Position numbers and translations under genes: made by a program. 64,000 nucleotides of DNA, from NCBI RefSeq assembly GCF_014191055.1, contig NZ_JACHWB010000001.1:1145875-1209874 (forward strand), in the 5' to 3' direction. Within the stretch, counting starts at the first letter, position 1. Each line of letters starts with the position of its first letter. Origin of the DNA: Microvirga lupini. GTDB lineage: Bacteria > Pseudomonadota > Alphaproteobacteria > Rhizobiales > Beijerinckiaceae. Shown here piece after piece: positions 45,478 through 53,816 of the stretch. The notes below the pieces were generated by a model. The model searched no databases. It was not told the DNA's origin and was given only the letters and a program-made list of their open reading frames with translations.

Positions 45478-46743
45478 ATGTCGGATGCGCATTACGAGGC
45501 GACCTATCTCGTTGAAACACCCTTGCCGCTTGAGGCGGTGGCCGAGGTGATGGCAGGCGAGCAATCCTGCGGGACCTTCACCCGTGTCGAGGGGGAAACT
45601 GACGAACTGCGCGAGCGCGCCAGTGCGAATGTCGTGGCAATTCGAGACCTAGGGGAAGTTGCGCAACCCTCCGTCCGCAGCTCTTGGCTCGACCGTAAGG
45701 GTCTATCAACGTCCTCCCGCCGCGGTGAGGTCGTAGTGCGCTTTCCGATTGCGAATGTTGGGGTAAACTTATCGACGCTTGCCGCAACTGTGGCTGGCAA
45801 CCTCTTCGATCTTGGTGAGGTGACAGGCCTGCGGCTCGAAGCGCTCAAGCTGCCCAGCGCTTACCGGAAGCAGTATCCCCTCCCTCAACATGGCATTGCA
45901 GGCACGCGCCGCTTGACCGGCGTTACTCAAGGTGCGCTCATCGGGTCCATAATCAAACCGAACGTTGGGCTTCGTTCCGAGGAAATCGCATCGCTGGTGG
46001 CGCGCCTATGCGCCGCCGGGCTCGACTTCATCAAGGATGATGAGATCGCAGCCAATCCCGTCCACGCGCCACTGTCGACCCGCATTCCAGCCGTGATGGC
46101 CGCCGTGCGCCGCCATCAGGATCGTACTGGCAAGCATGTCATGGTCGCATTCAACATCACCGATGAGACGGATGCTATGCGACGGCATGCAGATCTGGTG
46201 GCTAAAGAGAGTGGTACTTGCGTCATGGCCAGCCTGAACTGGTGCGGGTTCTCCAGTATCGAGACACTGCGGCGCAGCACCGATCTGGTGATACACGGTC
46301 ATCGCAATGGTTATGGCGCACTCTCGCGTCATCCTGGACTTGGTATTGGTTTTAGAGCTTATCAGACGCTTTGGCGCCTCGCCGGTGTCGATCATATGCA
46401 TGTGCACGGCTTGGGAGGAAAATTCGCGCAGGCGGACGATGAAGTGGTGGAGAGCGCGAAGGATTGCTTGACATCTCTTTGCGACGCCGATGATCGAGTC
46501 ATGCCTGCTTTCTCTTCCGGTCAGTGGGCGGGAACGGTGGAGCAGACCTATTCGGCCGTGAACACGTCTGACCTTCTTTTTATGGCAGGTGGTGGGATCA
46601 TGGCCCATCCAGGCGGGCCAGCGGAAGGTGTCGCGAGCATACGTGAGGCCTGGCGGGCTGTGGAGGCGGGCGAGAGCATTGCTGGTGCCAGGGCCAAGCA
46701 TCGCTCACTTGCGGATGCGTTCAGCTTCTTCTCGGAACATTAA
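45478..46743 (+). CDS. RuBisCO-like protein (form IV, acid-sugar pathway type)
   Basis: A 421-aa RuBisCO large-chain homologue. The N-terminal domain includes AATVAGNLFDLGEV. The barrel shows GSIIKPNVGL (loop 1 Lys) near residue 155, GLDFIKDDE with the carbamylatable Lys plus Asp and Glu near residue 183, HVHGLGGKF near residue 305 (loop 6 region), SSGQWAG near residue 341 and GGGIMAHPGGPAEG near residue 363. The metal centre is retained but several Calvin-cycle substrate residues differ, so it is not a CO2-fixing form. With a DUF1537 kinase next door it resembles the RLPs of D-apiose/apionate catabolism that act on 3-oxo-isoapionate 4-phosphate (OiaC or OiaX type). The exact reaction is inferred. 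Confidence 0.88.
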   Translation: MSDAHYEATYLVETPLPLEAVAEVMAGEQSCGTFTRVEGETDELRERASANVVAIRDLGEVAQPSVRSSWLDRKGLSTSSRRGEVVVRFPIANVGVNLSTLAATVAGNLFDLGEVTGLRLEALKLPSAYRKQYPLPQHGIAGTRRLTGVTQGALIGSIIKPNVGLRSEEIASLVARLCAAGLDFIKDDEIAANPVHAPLSTRIPAVMAAVRRHQDRTGKHVMVAFNITDETDAMRRHADLVAKESGTCVMASLNWCGFSSIETLRRSTDLVIHGHRNGYGALSRHPGLGIGFRAYQTLWRLAGVDHMHVHGLGGKFAQADDEVVESAKDCLTSLCDADDRVMPAFSSGQWAGTVEQTYSAVNTSDLLFMAGGGIMAHPGGPAEGVASIREAWRAVEAGESIAGARAKHRSLADAFSFFSEH

Positions 46744-46757
46744 GGGATAGGGCTGCC

Positions 46758-48044
46758 ATGAAACCGTCCTATGGATGGTACGGAGACGATTTCACGGGAG
46801 CGACAGATACGCTTGCAACATTGGCACGACGTGGTCGTCGAGCCTTTCTTTTCCTACGCATACCCGATCAGCAGAAACTGGCTCAGGTCGGGGATCTTGA
46901 CGCTTTAGGGATTGCAGGTGCTGCACGTACGATGGATCCGGCGGAAATGCGGGCCGAGCTCGTACCCATCGGAGCGTTCTTCCATGATCTTGGAGTTCGC
47001 ATCCTGCATTACAAATGCTGCTCGACCTTCGACAGTGCCCCGGCGCGTGGAAATATCGCGGTGGCAACCGCGATCCTGCGCGAGTATATGGCGCAGGGAA
47101 CTGTTGCTATCGTCGGCGGCCAGCCATCACTGGGCCGCTACTGTGCCTTCTCCAATCTGTTCGCATCATTCGGGGCTGATGGAGGTGTCTTCCGACTCGA
47201 CCGTCACCCGACCATGAGCCGGCACCCGGCAACGCCTATGACCGAGTCCGACCTGAGACAGCATCTGGCCGCTCTCGGCATGGAGGATATAGAGGCGGTA
47301 CACTGGCCTTTGCTTTCCGGAGACTCAGAAGCTATTGCCGACGAATGGCAACGACTGTCGGGGACAGCGTCCGCAGTGCTGCTCGATGCACTGGACGCAC
47401 AGCATATCAGTACTATCGGCCGCTTGCTTCGAGCAGAAAGCCGGCGGAATTCCTTACTGGCAGTAGGACCTAGCAGCGTCGCCCAGGCTTTCTTCAACGA
47501 GAGGACGCAGACGGTAGATCCTCTGTCGAAAGCCATGGATGGGCCTGTGCTTGCTTTTGTGGGGAGCCTATCCCCGACAACGAGAGTGCAGATGGCGGCT
47601 GCGTATTCCTATACACGTCTGACTTTGGATCCCGAGAGCCTCCTGTCGAGCTCAAAGATGCGGGAGGAGATTATCGCAAGTGCGACATCTGCGTTGGCTC
47701 GAGGTGAGCACGTTATGCTTTCGACGGCTCCTGATGCTGGTGATGTTCCGCATTCTGCAACTACTGATCTCGCGGTAGTCAGCGCCTCCCTTGTTGATGA
47801 GGTTATCAGTCGTCATCCTGTTCGGCGGCTGGCGATCGCCGGCGGCGATACATCGAGCCGGATTGTTGGTCATCTCGGCTATTGGGGCCTTGGCTATCAT
47901 AGCCAGATCAGCAACGGTGTCGCCGTTAGTCTCGCCCGGAGCGATGACCCATCACGCGATAGAATGCTCGTGATGCTTAAAGGTGGGCAAGTGGGTCATG
48001 AGCATTTGTTCGACGCATTTGTCGATAATAAATATACAGTGTGA
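46758..48044 (+). CDS. Four-carbon acid-sugar kinase family (DUF1537)
   Basis: A 428-aa two-domain kinase. The N-terminal substrate domain starts YGWYGDDFTGATDTLA (DDFTGA motif) and has VGGQPSLGRYCAFSNLFASF near residue 116. The C-terminal nucleotide domain has AIAGGDTSSRIVGHLG near residue 361 and LKGGQVGHEHLF near the end, in place of the common GxFG loop. The family phosphorylates threonate, erythronate, 2-oxo-tetronate and 3-oxo-isoapionate. Starting 14 nt after the RLP stop, it probably makes the phosphorylated substrate for that enzyme (OiaK-like; inference). Confidence 0.88.
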   Translation: MKPSYGWYGDDFTGATDTLATLARRGRRAFLFLRIPDQQKLAQVGDLDALGIAGAARTMDPAEMRAELVPIGAFFHDLGVRILHYKCCSTFDSAPARGNIAVATAILREYMAQGTVAIVGGQPSLGRYCAFSNLFASFGADGGVFRLDRHPTMSRHPATPMTESDLRQHLAALGMEDIEAVHWPLLSGDSEAIADEWQRLSGTASAVLLDALDAQHISTIGRLLRAESRRNSLLAVGPSSVAQAFFNERTQTVDPLSKAMDGPVLAFVGSLSPTTRVQMAAAYSYTRLTLDPESLLSSSKMREEIIASATSALARGEHVMLSTAPDAGDVPHSATTDLAVVSASLVDEVISRHPVRRLAIAGGDTSSRIVGHLGYWGLGYHSQISNGVAVSLARSDDPSRDRMLVMLKGGQVGHEHLFDAFVDNKYTV

Positions 48045-48177
48045 AATAAGCGTGCCTAAGAAATTTATTATTAGTTTCAGTTCGAAATTGAATAGATTAA
48101 ATAATAAGTTAATTGTTTTGTTGCTTGCACTCTCAAACTTCGATTCTTAGGGGTAGTTGGGGCAAATGCTTGCGTCT

Positions 48178-48939
48178 TCATTGACCTAACAGGCCCGCGG
48201 CGGTGAAACCGCCGTCCACACAGAAAGTCTGCCCTGTAATGAAACCTGATTTAGTCTCATCGAGGAGAAAGATCGCCATACTGGCGATGTCGGATGGCTC
48301 TCCATATCGACGCTGGGGAACTCTCTCGATCCACTCGGCGCGGATCTGATCAGTGTGGATCTCGCGCACAAGGGGCGTGTCTATGGGGCCTGGCGCAATG
48401 GCGTTGACGCGTACTCCCGAAGCCGCAAGCTCCACGGCCATGACCTGTGTCATTGTGATCACTCCGCCTTTAGAGGCGCCATAGGCGACCCTTCCGATGT
48501 TGCCGCGAATGCCTGAAACTGACGCGATGTTAACGATTGTGCCCTTGCCGCGCTCACGCATCCGTTTGGAAATCTCGCGAGACGTCACGAAGCTCCCGAC
48601 GACATTGACGTCGAGCATCCTGCGAAACAGATCGGCACTGGTGTCGAGCGCCGGCACATCCTTCGCAATACCCGCGGCGTTGACTAGCCCGGTAATTGCG
48701 CCAACACGCGCTTCACATTGCGCCACTGCCTGTACGACTGCGGCTTCATCCGCGATATCCAACTGAAGAAAATGGGCGTTCTCACCGGGTCCTTCGAGCG
48801 CTTTCCGACTCTCATCAAGGTTCTGCTCGTCCCGATCCGCAATGATGGCGCGCCAGCCTTGATCAAGAACTGCCTTGGCGATGGCAAAGCCGATGCCGGA
48901 GGCTCCACCTGTGACAAAGACTGTTTGCTGCAAAGACAC
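48178..48939 (-). CDS. SDR-family oxidoreductase
   Basis: A 253-aa classical SDR. It has TGGASGIGFAIAKAVLDQGW near residue 10, VNAAGIAKDVP near residue 87, Ser in VNIASVSGIRG, YGASKGG as Tyr-x3-Lys, and FITGQTFCVDGGFTAAG. The start codon is GTG 48939 with AGGAGAG upstream. It converges with the kinase gene across 133 AT-rich nt and follows the AMP-ligase gene in its own direction. It could oxidise a sugar acid or a hydroxyacyl compound. Confidence 0.85.
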   Translation of the reverse strand: MSLQQTVFVTGGASGIGFAIAKAVLDQGWRAIIADRDEQNLDESRKALEGPGENAHFLQLDIADEAAVVQAVAQCEARVGAITGLVNAAGIAKDVPALDTSADLFRRMLDVNVVGSFVTSREISKRMRERGKGTIVNIASVSGIRGNIGRVAYGASKGGVITMTQVMAVELAASGVRVNAIAPGPIDTPLVREIHTDQIRAEWIERVPQRRYGEPSDIASMAIFLLDETKSGFITGQTFCVDGGFTAAGLLGQ

Positions 48940-49009
48940 CGTGCTCTCCTGCTTTGTGATGCCCCACCTGATCTCTCACTGGCACATGCCGCTGTTGTAA
49001 TAGTTCCGG

Positions 49010-50641
49010 TCAGCGCTGGTCTGAAACTGAATTGTGCTCAAGGCATTGAAGGCAGCCTTTTGTCTCCAATTCTCCACGAATAGCCTTTTTCGTGATCTTG
49101 CCATAAGCTGATTTAGGCAGCGCTTCCCAGAAGAATATACGCTTTGGAAGCTTATATCGTGCAAGCCTACCCTCGAGCCAAGCGAGGAGTTCGTCCTCGC
49201 TGAGTGTCCGTTCCGACCGCAGTGTGCAGACGGCAACCCCAGCCTCACCCCAAGTTCTGTCAGGTACGCCCAGCACTGCGACTTCCGAGATCGCCGGATG
49301 GGTGAGGATTTTCTCCTCGATCTCGCGTGGATAGATGTTGGAGCCACCCGAAATGTACATGTCCGAGGCACGGCCGGTGATAAAGAGAAAACCCTCCTCG
49401 TCCATATGCCCAAGGTCGCCGGTTCTGAACCAGCCTTCTCGAAAGGCTTTCGCATTGGCTTCCGGGTTGTTGTAGTAGCCGGCGAAGACAGCCGGACCAC
49501 AGACGCAGATTTCGCCTGTCGTACCTGCCGACACCTCTTGTCCTTGATCGTCTTGGATCGAAACCTGCATGCCGGTACGCTCATAACCGCAGGTTCCAAC
49601 TTTCACGCCAGGACTATCTTCCAGGTCGTGAAGGGCAGGAGGCAGAACAGTGATGTTGCCAGTGACCTCCCCGAGTCCGAAGTATTGCACCAGCACCTTT
49701 CCAAGTTTCGCCAGCGCGTGCTTCTGGTCCTCCCGGTACATGGGAGCGCCGGCATAGATCACATAACGGAGAGATGAGTGATCGTGCGCATCGACCGAAG
49801 GATGCTCTGTGAGAAGCTTCACGATGGTAGGTACCGTGAACATGTTCGTGATGTGCCACTTCTCCACTAGGCTCCAGGCCTCGTTCACGTCAAAGCGCTC
49901 TCCCGAAAGCAGCACCGTTTTGGCGGCCCGCGCGACCTGCACGAGTTGATGAACGCCAGCGCCATGAGATAGCGGCGCGACCACGAGGGATGCGTCGATG
50001 TTCGTCGTGCCCGGCATCAGGTCGCTAAGATGATTGGCGATGACGAAAGCCATCTGGCCATGGGTCAGAACGGCAGCCTTGGGCCGCCCCGTCGTTCCTG
50101 AGGTAAAGAAGAACCAGCAGGGATCATCGTGCTCCACCGCCGCTGCTGGCGCCGACTGCCCCCTGTGTTTCCCGACAAATTCGTCGTAGTCTTCCCCAAA
50201 GCTTGTGCGACCGATGGAGATGACAAACCGGACATCTGGAGCCGCTTCGCGGATTGCCTCGGCATGTTCGGGAAAATCACCGTGACAGATCATGGCTGAG
50301 GCGCCGCTTGCCTGGGCCAAGTAGGCAACCTCGTCCGGTGTTTGCCGGAAGTTCGTCGGCACCCAGACGGCGCCAAGTCGGAAGCAGGCAAACATCGATT
50401 CGAACATCTGGTTGCAGTTCTTGGACTGCACTAGGACGCGATCGCCTTTCCGGATACCCTTTGCCGCAAGCGCTGCCGCCATGGCATCGACACGCTGGTC
50501 GAGCTCTGCCCAGCTCCATGTGCGCTCGCCCCAGACGAATCCGATTTCTCCGCCGTGCCGACGAGCGGCCTGACGCAGGATGTGAGAAAGATTCATGACC
50601 CGCTTCGTCGCGGGCGTGATCAGGAGAGGGCTGCTGTTCAT
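49010..50641 (-). CDS. AMP-dependent acyl-CoA ligase
   Basis: A 543-aa ANL-superfamily ligase. The P-loop is FTSGTTGRPKAAVLTHG near residue 180, then VAPLSHGAGVHQLVQVARAA, YFGLGEVTGNIT near residue 315, RTGDLGHMDEEGFL near residue 404, GRASDMYISGGSNIYPREIE, and the C-terminal catalytic Lys in KSAYGKITKKAIRGE. It activates an aromatic or aliphatic acid to its CoA ester. ATG 50641 gives the longest product. ATG 50596 (MNLSHILRQAARR) matches the usual family start better. The IclR gene upstream in the same direction probably regulates it. Confidence 0.9.
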   Translation of the reverse strand: MNSSPLLITPATKRVMNLSHILRQAARRHGGEIGFVWGERTWSWAELDQRVDAMAAALAAKGIRKGDRVLVQSKNCNQMFESMFACFRLGAVWVPTNFRQTPDEVAYLAQASGASAMICHGDFPEHAEAIREAAPDVRFVISIGRTSFGEDYDEFVGKHRGQSAPAAAVEHDDPCWFFFTSGTTGRPKAAVLTHGQMAFVIANHLSDLMPGTTNIDASLVVAPLSHGAGVHQLVQVARAAKTVLLSGERFDVNEAWSLVEKWHITNMFTVPTIVKLLTEHPSVDAHDHSSLRYVIYAGAPMYREDQKHALAKLGKVLVQYFGLGEVTGNITVLPPALHDLEDSPGVKVGTCGYERTGMQVSIQDDQGQEVSAGTTGEICVCGPAVFAGYYNNPEANAKAFREGWFRTGDLGHMDEEGFLFITGRASDMYISGGSNIYPREIEEKILTHPAISEVAVLGVPDRTWGEAGVAVCTLRSERTLSEDELLAWLEGRLARYKLPKRIFFWEALPKSAYGKITKKAIRGELETKGCLQCLEHNSVSDQR

Positions 50642-50681
50642 GAGGTTCGTTCCGAATGGACAGGGCGATGGATAAACATGG

Positions 50682-51491
50682 TCAGGCTCTCACAGGACGA
50701 AACATCTTGCGGAGCTTGCGCTCGACGCTCTCGACCTCTGTTCTGAGATAGCGGATAAGCTCCGGCTGTCGCTCAGCGCTCATGCGGCTGTCGATGGCCG
50801 CGAGGCTCAATGCGCCGGCGACACGCCCATCAGGGAATCTGATTGCAAGGCCGAGCCCCCAGGAACCGGCAACGATGCGACCGGGATTTAACGCATAACC
50901 CTGCCGGCGCGCTGCCGCGATGTCGTCACGGATCTGTTCCGCCGAATAATACGTGTATTGGGTTTCGAGAACCTTCCTGTTCGCAGCGAGGATGGTCTCC
51001 ACCTCATTCTCTTCGAGAGAAGCCAACATCGCGAGCGAACCGGCGCCAACTCCGAGAGGATGCTGATTTCCGACCTGCAGAGCGTGGGTGCGCACGGGAT
51101 AGGTGCCTTCCTCGCGATGCAGGCACACAGCGTAGTTGCCGCGTTTCACGGACAGGAAGCTCGTGTCCATCGTAACTGCAGAGAGATTGCGCAAGCTCTC
51201 AAGCGAAAGCTCAAGTAGGCCATGACGACGTGACGCAAGGGTGCCAACCACATAGGCTTCCTCGCCAAGATAGTACCGGCGGGTATGCGCCTCTTGTTCC
51301 ACGAGGCCGGCCCGCATCAGCGCGAGGAGCAGCCGCCGCGCTGTCGGCTTATTGAGTCCGCTCCCCTCGACGATGTCGCTCAGCTGCATGCCCCGTTCCG
51401 CTTCGCGTCCGACGAGTGCCAGCAGGCGCAGGGCCCTATCCACACTTTGGGATCCTGACAGATCTCTGGTCGATAAGGAGGCATCATCCAT
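50682..51491 (-). CDS. IclR-family transcriptional regulator
   Basis: A 269-aa regulator. The winged helix (about residues 12-75) includes SVDRALRLLALVGREAERG, MQLSDIVEGSGLNKPTARRL and AGLVEQEAHTRRYYLGEEA. The effector domain has AVTMDTSFLSVKRGNYAVCL near residue 110 and NPGRIVAGSWGLGLAIRFPD near residue 205. ATG 51491 is preferred to ATG 51515, because the operator palindrome at 51509-51525 then lies upstream rather than inside the gene. It heads the regulator-ligase-SDR unit and faces the dctP2 operon. Confidence 0.88.
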   Translation of the reverse strand: MDDASLSTRDLSGSQSVDRALRLLALVGREAERGMQLSDIVEGSGLNKPTARRLLLALMRAGLVEQEAHTRRYYLGEEAYVVGTLASRRHGLLELSLESLRNLSAVTMDTSFLSVKRGNYAVCLHREEGTYPVRTHALQVGNQHPLGVGAGSLAMLASLEENEVETILAANRKVLETQYTYYSAEQIRDDIAAARRQGYALNPGRIVAGSWGLGLAIRFPDGRVAGALSLAAIDSRMSAERQPELIRYLRTEVESVERKLRKMFRPVRA

Positions 51492-51508
51492 GGTGCAAAT
51501 CCGCGATA

Positions 51509-51525
51509 GGTCCACATAATGGACC
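51509..51525. promoter_or_regulatory. IclR operator candidate, copy 1 (GGTCCA-CATAA-TGGACC)
   Basis: A perfect 17-bp inverted repeat (6-bp arms, 5-nt centre) lies 18 nt upstream of the IclR start, where binding would give autorepression. An almost identical element lies at 51628-51644 in the same spacer. Confidence 0.65.
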
Positions 51526-51576
51526 AGTGCTGCCGGTCGTCATCCCTTCCTTGAAGCTAAATTGGATCGAGTTGTG

Positions 51577-51604
51577 TTGCAATGGTTTGTAAGACGTGTA
51601 TCTT
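51577..51604 (+). promoter_or_regulatory. Possible sigma-70-type promoter for the dctP2 operon
   Basis: TTGCAA (51577-51582), 16 nt, TATCTT (51599-51604). The predicted start (about 51611) would put operator copy 2 about 15-35 nt downstream, a roadblock or repression position. The match to consensus is only moderate. Confidence 0.35.
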
Positions 51605-51627
51605 TTTGACGCCAGAAGAGAAAGAAA

Positions 51628-51644
51628 GATCCATAAAGTGGACC
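51628..51644. promoter_or_regulatory. IclR operator candidate, copy 2 (GATCCA-TAAAG-TGGACC)
   Basis: The same 17-bp architecture as copy 1, with one arm mismatch (GATCCA for GGTCCA) and an identical right arm. It lies 48 nt before the small ORF at 51692 that precedes dctP2. Confidence 0.62.
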
Positions 51645-51691
51645 TGCCGCGGGGTATTTGTTGCTGTCCTGGCAAGGAGGGAGAGGGCGAG

Positions 51692-51844
51692 ATGATCCTT
51701 GAGAGAGCCGGCTGGTTCCCGTGGCTTGCCATGCCTGGCTCGGTCATCGCCTTCTTCGGAATCGGTGCTCTGGCATTCCTTGCGCTCGGTACGTTCCACC
51801 TCGTTCCGGTGGTACGGGAGGCTGCAACAAGTCGCTCTACATAA
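51692..51844 (+). CDS. Small single-span membrane protein (50 aa), unknown
   Basis: A 50-codon frame with a strong Shine-Dalgarno region (GGAGGGAGAGG) ahead of ATG 51692. The product has one long hydrophobic span (WLAMPGSVIAFFGIGALAFL, extended to about residue 37) with a short charged tail. It ends 21 nt before dctP2 and is co-oriented. I do not recognise it. It could be a small accessory of the transporter or a leader peptide. The ribosome-binding site and membrane composition make it more than a chance frame. Confidence 0.5.
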   Translation: MILERAGWFPWLAMPGSVIAFFGIGALAFLALGTFHLVPVVREAATSRST

Positions 51845-51864
51845 GAAGCATGAGGGAGAGAGAC

Positions 51865-52875
51865 ATGATCATTTCACGACGTACCCTACTGCATGGCACT
51901 GCCTCCGCGGCACTCGCCGGCAGCTTCGGAGTTCGGGCTCAGTCAGCCGAATTCACCTATAAATATGCTAACAACTTGCCGATCACCCATCCCATGAACC
52001 TGCGCGCGAAGGAAGCCGCCGACAGAATCAAGCAGGAGACGGGCGGTCGGGTCGAGATCCAGATTTTCCCCAACAACCAGCTCGGCTCCGACACCGATAT
52101 GCTGAGTCAGGTCCGGTCGGGCGGCGTCGAGTTCTTCACCCTGTCGCCTCTGATCCTGTCCACTCTCGTGCCCAACGCCTCAATCAGCGGCATCGGCTTC
52201 GCCTTCCCGAACTATGACAGCGTGTGGAAGGCCATGGACGGCGATCTAGGCGCCTACGTGCGCGGTCAGATTGCCAAGGCGAACCTGATCGTGATGGACA
52301 AGATTTGGGATAACGGCTTCCGCCAGACCACGAGTTCCAATAAGCCGATCAAAACGCCTGACGATCTGAAAGGATTCAGAATCCGCGTGCCGGTGAGTCC
52401 GCTTTGGACCTCCATGTTCACGGCCTTCGGTTCGGCACCGGCCAGCATTAACTTCGCAGAGGTCTATACGGCACTTCAAACGAAGGTGGTCGATGGGCAG
52501 GAAAATCCCCTCGCGATCATATCCACGGCAAAACTCTTCGAGGTGCAGAAATTTGTCTCCATGACCAACCACATGTGGGACGGGTTCTGGTTCTTGGCTA
52601 ATCGCCGCGCCTGGGAGCGCTTGCCGGAGGACCTGCGCCCCATCGTGGCAAAGCACCTCAACGAGGCTGCGGTTGCCGAGCGCGCGGATGTGGCAAAGCT
52701 CAATGCAGGCCTCAAAGACGAGCTCGTCTCCAAGGGCATGCAGTTCAACGATCCTGATCCAGCCCTTTTCCGCGAGGCGCTGCGCAAGGCCGGGTTCTAT
52801 GCCGAATGGAAGAAAAAGTATGGCGATGAGGCTTGGACCATTCTTGAAAAGGCTGTGGGCACTAGCCTGACCTGA
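51865..52875 (+). CDS. dctP: TRAP transporter substrate-binding protein (DctP), second copy
   Basis: A 336-aa DctP, clearly paralogous to the protein at 43821 along its whole length (MIISRRTLL twin-arginine signal, FPNNQLGSDTDMLSQVRSGG, MDKIWDNGFRQTTSS, FRIRVPVSPLWTSMF, VYTALQTKVVDGQENPLAII). I start it at ATG 51865, after GAGGGAGAG. The in-frame upstream extension is not homologous. No DctQ or DctM gene accompanies it. It may share the fused permease at 40727-42595, whose own DctP is so similar. It is followed by a stem-loop, an SDR and a PPC-domain protein. Confidence 0.9.
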   Translation: MIISRRTLLHGTASAALAGSFGVRAQSAEFTYKYANNLPITHPMNLRAKEAADRIKQETGGRVEIQIFPNNQLGSDTDMLSQVRSGGVEFFTLSPLILSTLVPNASISGIGFAFPNYDSVWKAMDGDLGAYVRGQIAKANLIVMDKIWDNGFRQTTSSNKPIKTPDDLKGFRIRVPVSPLWTSMFTAFGSAPASINFAEVYTALQTKVVDGQENPLAIISTAKLFEVQKFVSMTNHMWDGFWFLANRRAWERLPEDLRPIVAKHLNEAAVAERADVAKLNAGLKDELVSKGMQFNDPDPALFREALRKAGFYAEWKKKYGDEAWTILEKAVGTSLT

Positions 52876-52898
52876 ACCATAGCTTAGTTAAGATCTTC

Positions 52899-52923
52899 GC
52901 GACCGGTGGATGCCGCCGGTCGC
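52899..52923 (+). promoter_or_regulatory. Stem-loop after dctP2
   Basis: GCGACCGG (52899-52906) pairs with CCGGTCGC (52916-52923) over 8 bp with a 9-nt loop, 23 nt after the dctP2 stop and 47 nt before the SDR gene. It has no T-tract and matches the pattern seen after the other binding-protein genes. Confidence 0.62.
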
Positions 52924-52970
52924 TGCACCTTCCCTGCTGAGCGTGCGGATTCCAGACGCTGGAGAGCTTT

Positions 52971-53774
52971 ATGGTCGACCGTCTGAAGGGAAAAACGGCT
53001 ATCGTTTTTGGAGCCGGTTCCTCAGGTAAAGGTTGGGGCAATGGCAAAGCCGCAGCCCTTGCTTATGCGCGCGAGGGAGCCCGCGTCGCCTGTATAGACC
53101 TCATCCGAGAGGCCGCGGAGGAAACGGCATCGATCATTGCGAAGGAAGGCGGCGAGGCTGCCGCAATCGCTGCCGATGTCACTGATACAGATTCCGTGGT
53201 GGCAGCCGTCTCTCAAGTCGCCACGTTTTTTGGGCGTATCAATATCCTGCATAACAATGTAGGTGTGGCCCATATGGGCGGTCCGGTCGAGCTGACCGAG
53301 GAGCAGTTCGAAGCAGCGCTGACGCTCAACATCGGACCGGTCTACCGCACTGCCAAGGCCGTGATTCCGCATATGCTGCGGCAGGGAGGGGGCGCCATTG
53401 TCAACATCTCCTCCCTCGCGGCAATCCGTTGGACGGGCTATCCCTACTTCGCCTATTACGCCACCAAGGCTGCAGTGAATCAGGCAACAGTGGCACTCGC
53501 GATGCAATATGCCCGTCAAGGCATCCGTGCCAACTGCATCATGCCGGGGCTCATCGATACGCCGTTGATCTATCGCCAGATCTCCGGGCAATACGCTTCT
53601 GTCGAAGACATGGTGGCGGCGCGCAATGCGGCTGTTCCCATGGGCCGGATGGGAACAGCCTGGGATGTAGCCAACGCGGCTGTCTTTCTCGCCTCCGACG
53701 AGGCGACGTTCATTACGGGCGTTTGTCTGCCGGTGGATGGCGGACAGAGCTGTGCGGTGTCCGAATTTCGCTGA
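52971..53774 (+). CDS. SDR-family oxidoreductase
   Basis: A 267-aa SDR. The dinucleotide loop is unusual: FGAGSSGKGWGNGKAAALAY, longer than TGxxxGxG, as in a known SDR subgroup. It has HNNVGVAHMGGP in place of NNAG, Ser in VNISSLAAIRW, YYATKAA as Tyr-x3-Lys, and the C-terminal FITGVCLPVDGGQSC. It lies downstream of dctP2 and upstream of the PPC protein, probably in one transcript. The substrate is unknown. Confidence 0.85.
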   Translation: MVDRLKGKTAIVFGAGSSGKGWGNGKAAALAYAREGARVACIDLIREAAEETASIIAKEGGEAAAIAADVTDTDSVVAAVSQVATFFGRINILHNNVGVAHMGGPVELTEEQFEAALTLNIGPVYRTAKAVIPHMLRQGGGAIVNISSLAAIRWTGYPYFAYYATKAAVNQATVALAMQYARQGIRANCIMPGLIDTPLIYRQISGQYASVEDMVAARNAAVPMGRMGTAWDVANAAVFLASDEATFITGVCLPVDGGQSCAVSEFR

Positions 53775-53816
53775 TAGGCAGGTTATACGTGCAGAATGGT
53801 GCTGCGGGAGTGTTGA

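Noticed and set aside
45478..46743. Calvin-cycle RuBisCO (CO2 fixation)
   Set aside because: Several substrate-loop motifs differ from form I-III enzymes, and the neighbours are a sugar-acid kinase and TRAP genes with no small subunit or phosphoribulokinase.
51721..51864. N-terminal extension of dctP2 (48 extra codons)
   Set aside because: The sequence before MIISRRTLL is unrelated to DctP proteins and would remove the signal peptide from the N-terminus. ATG 51865 has its own ribosome-binding site.
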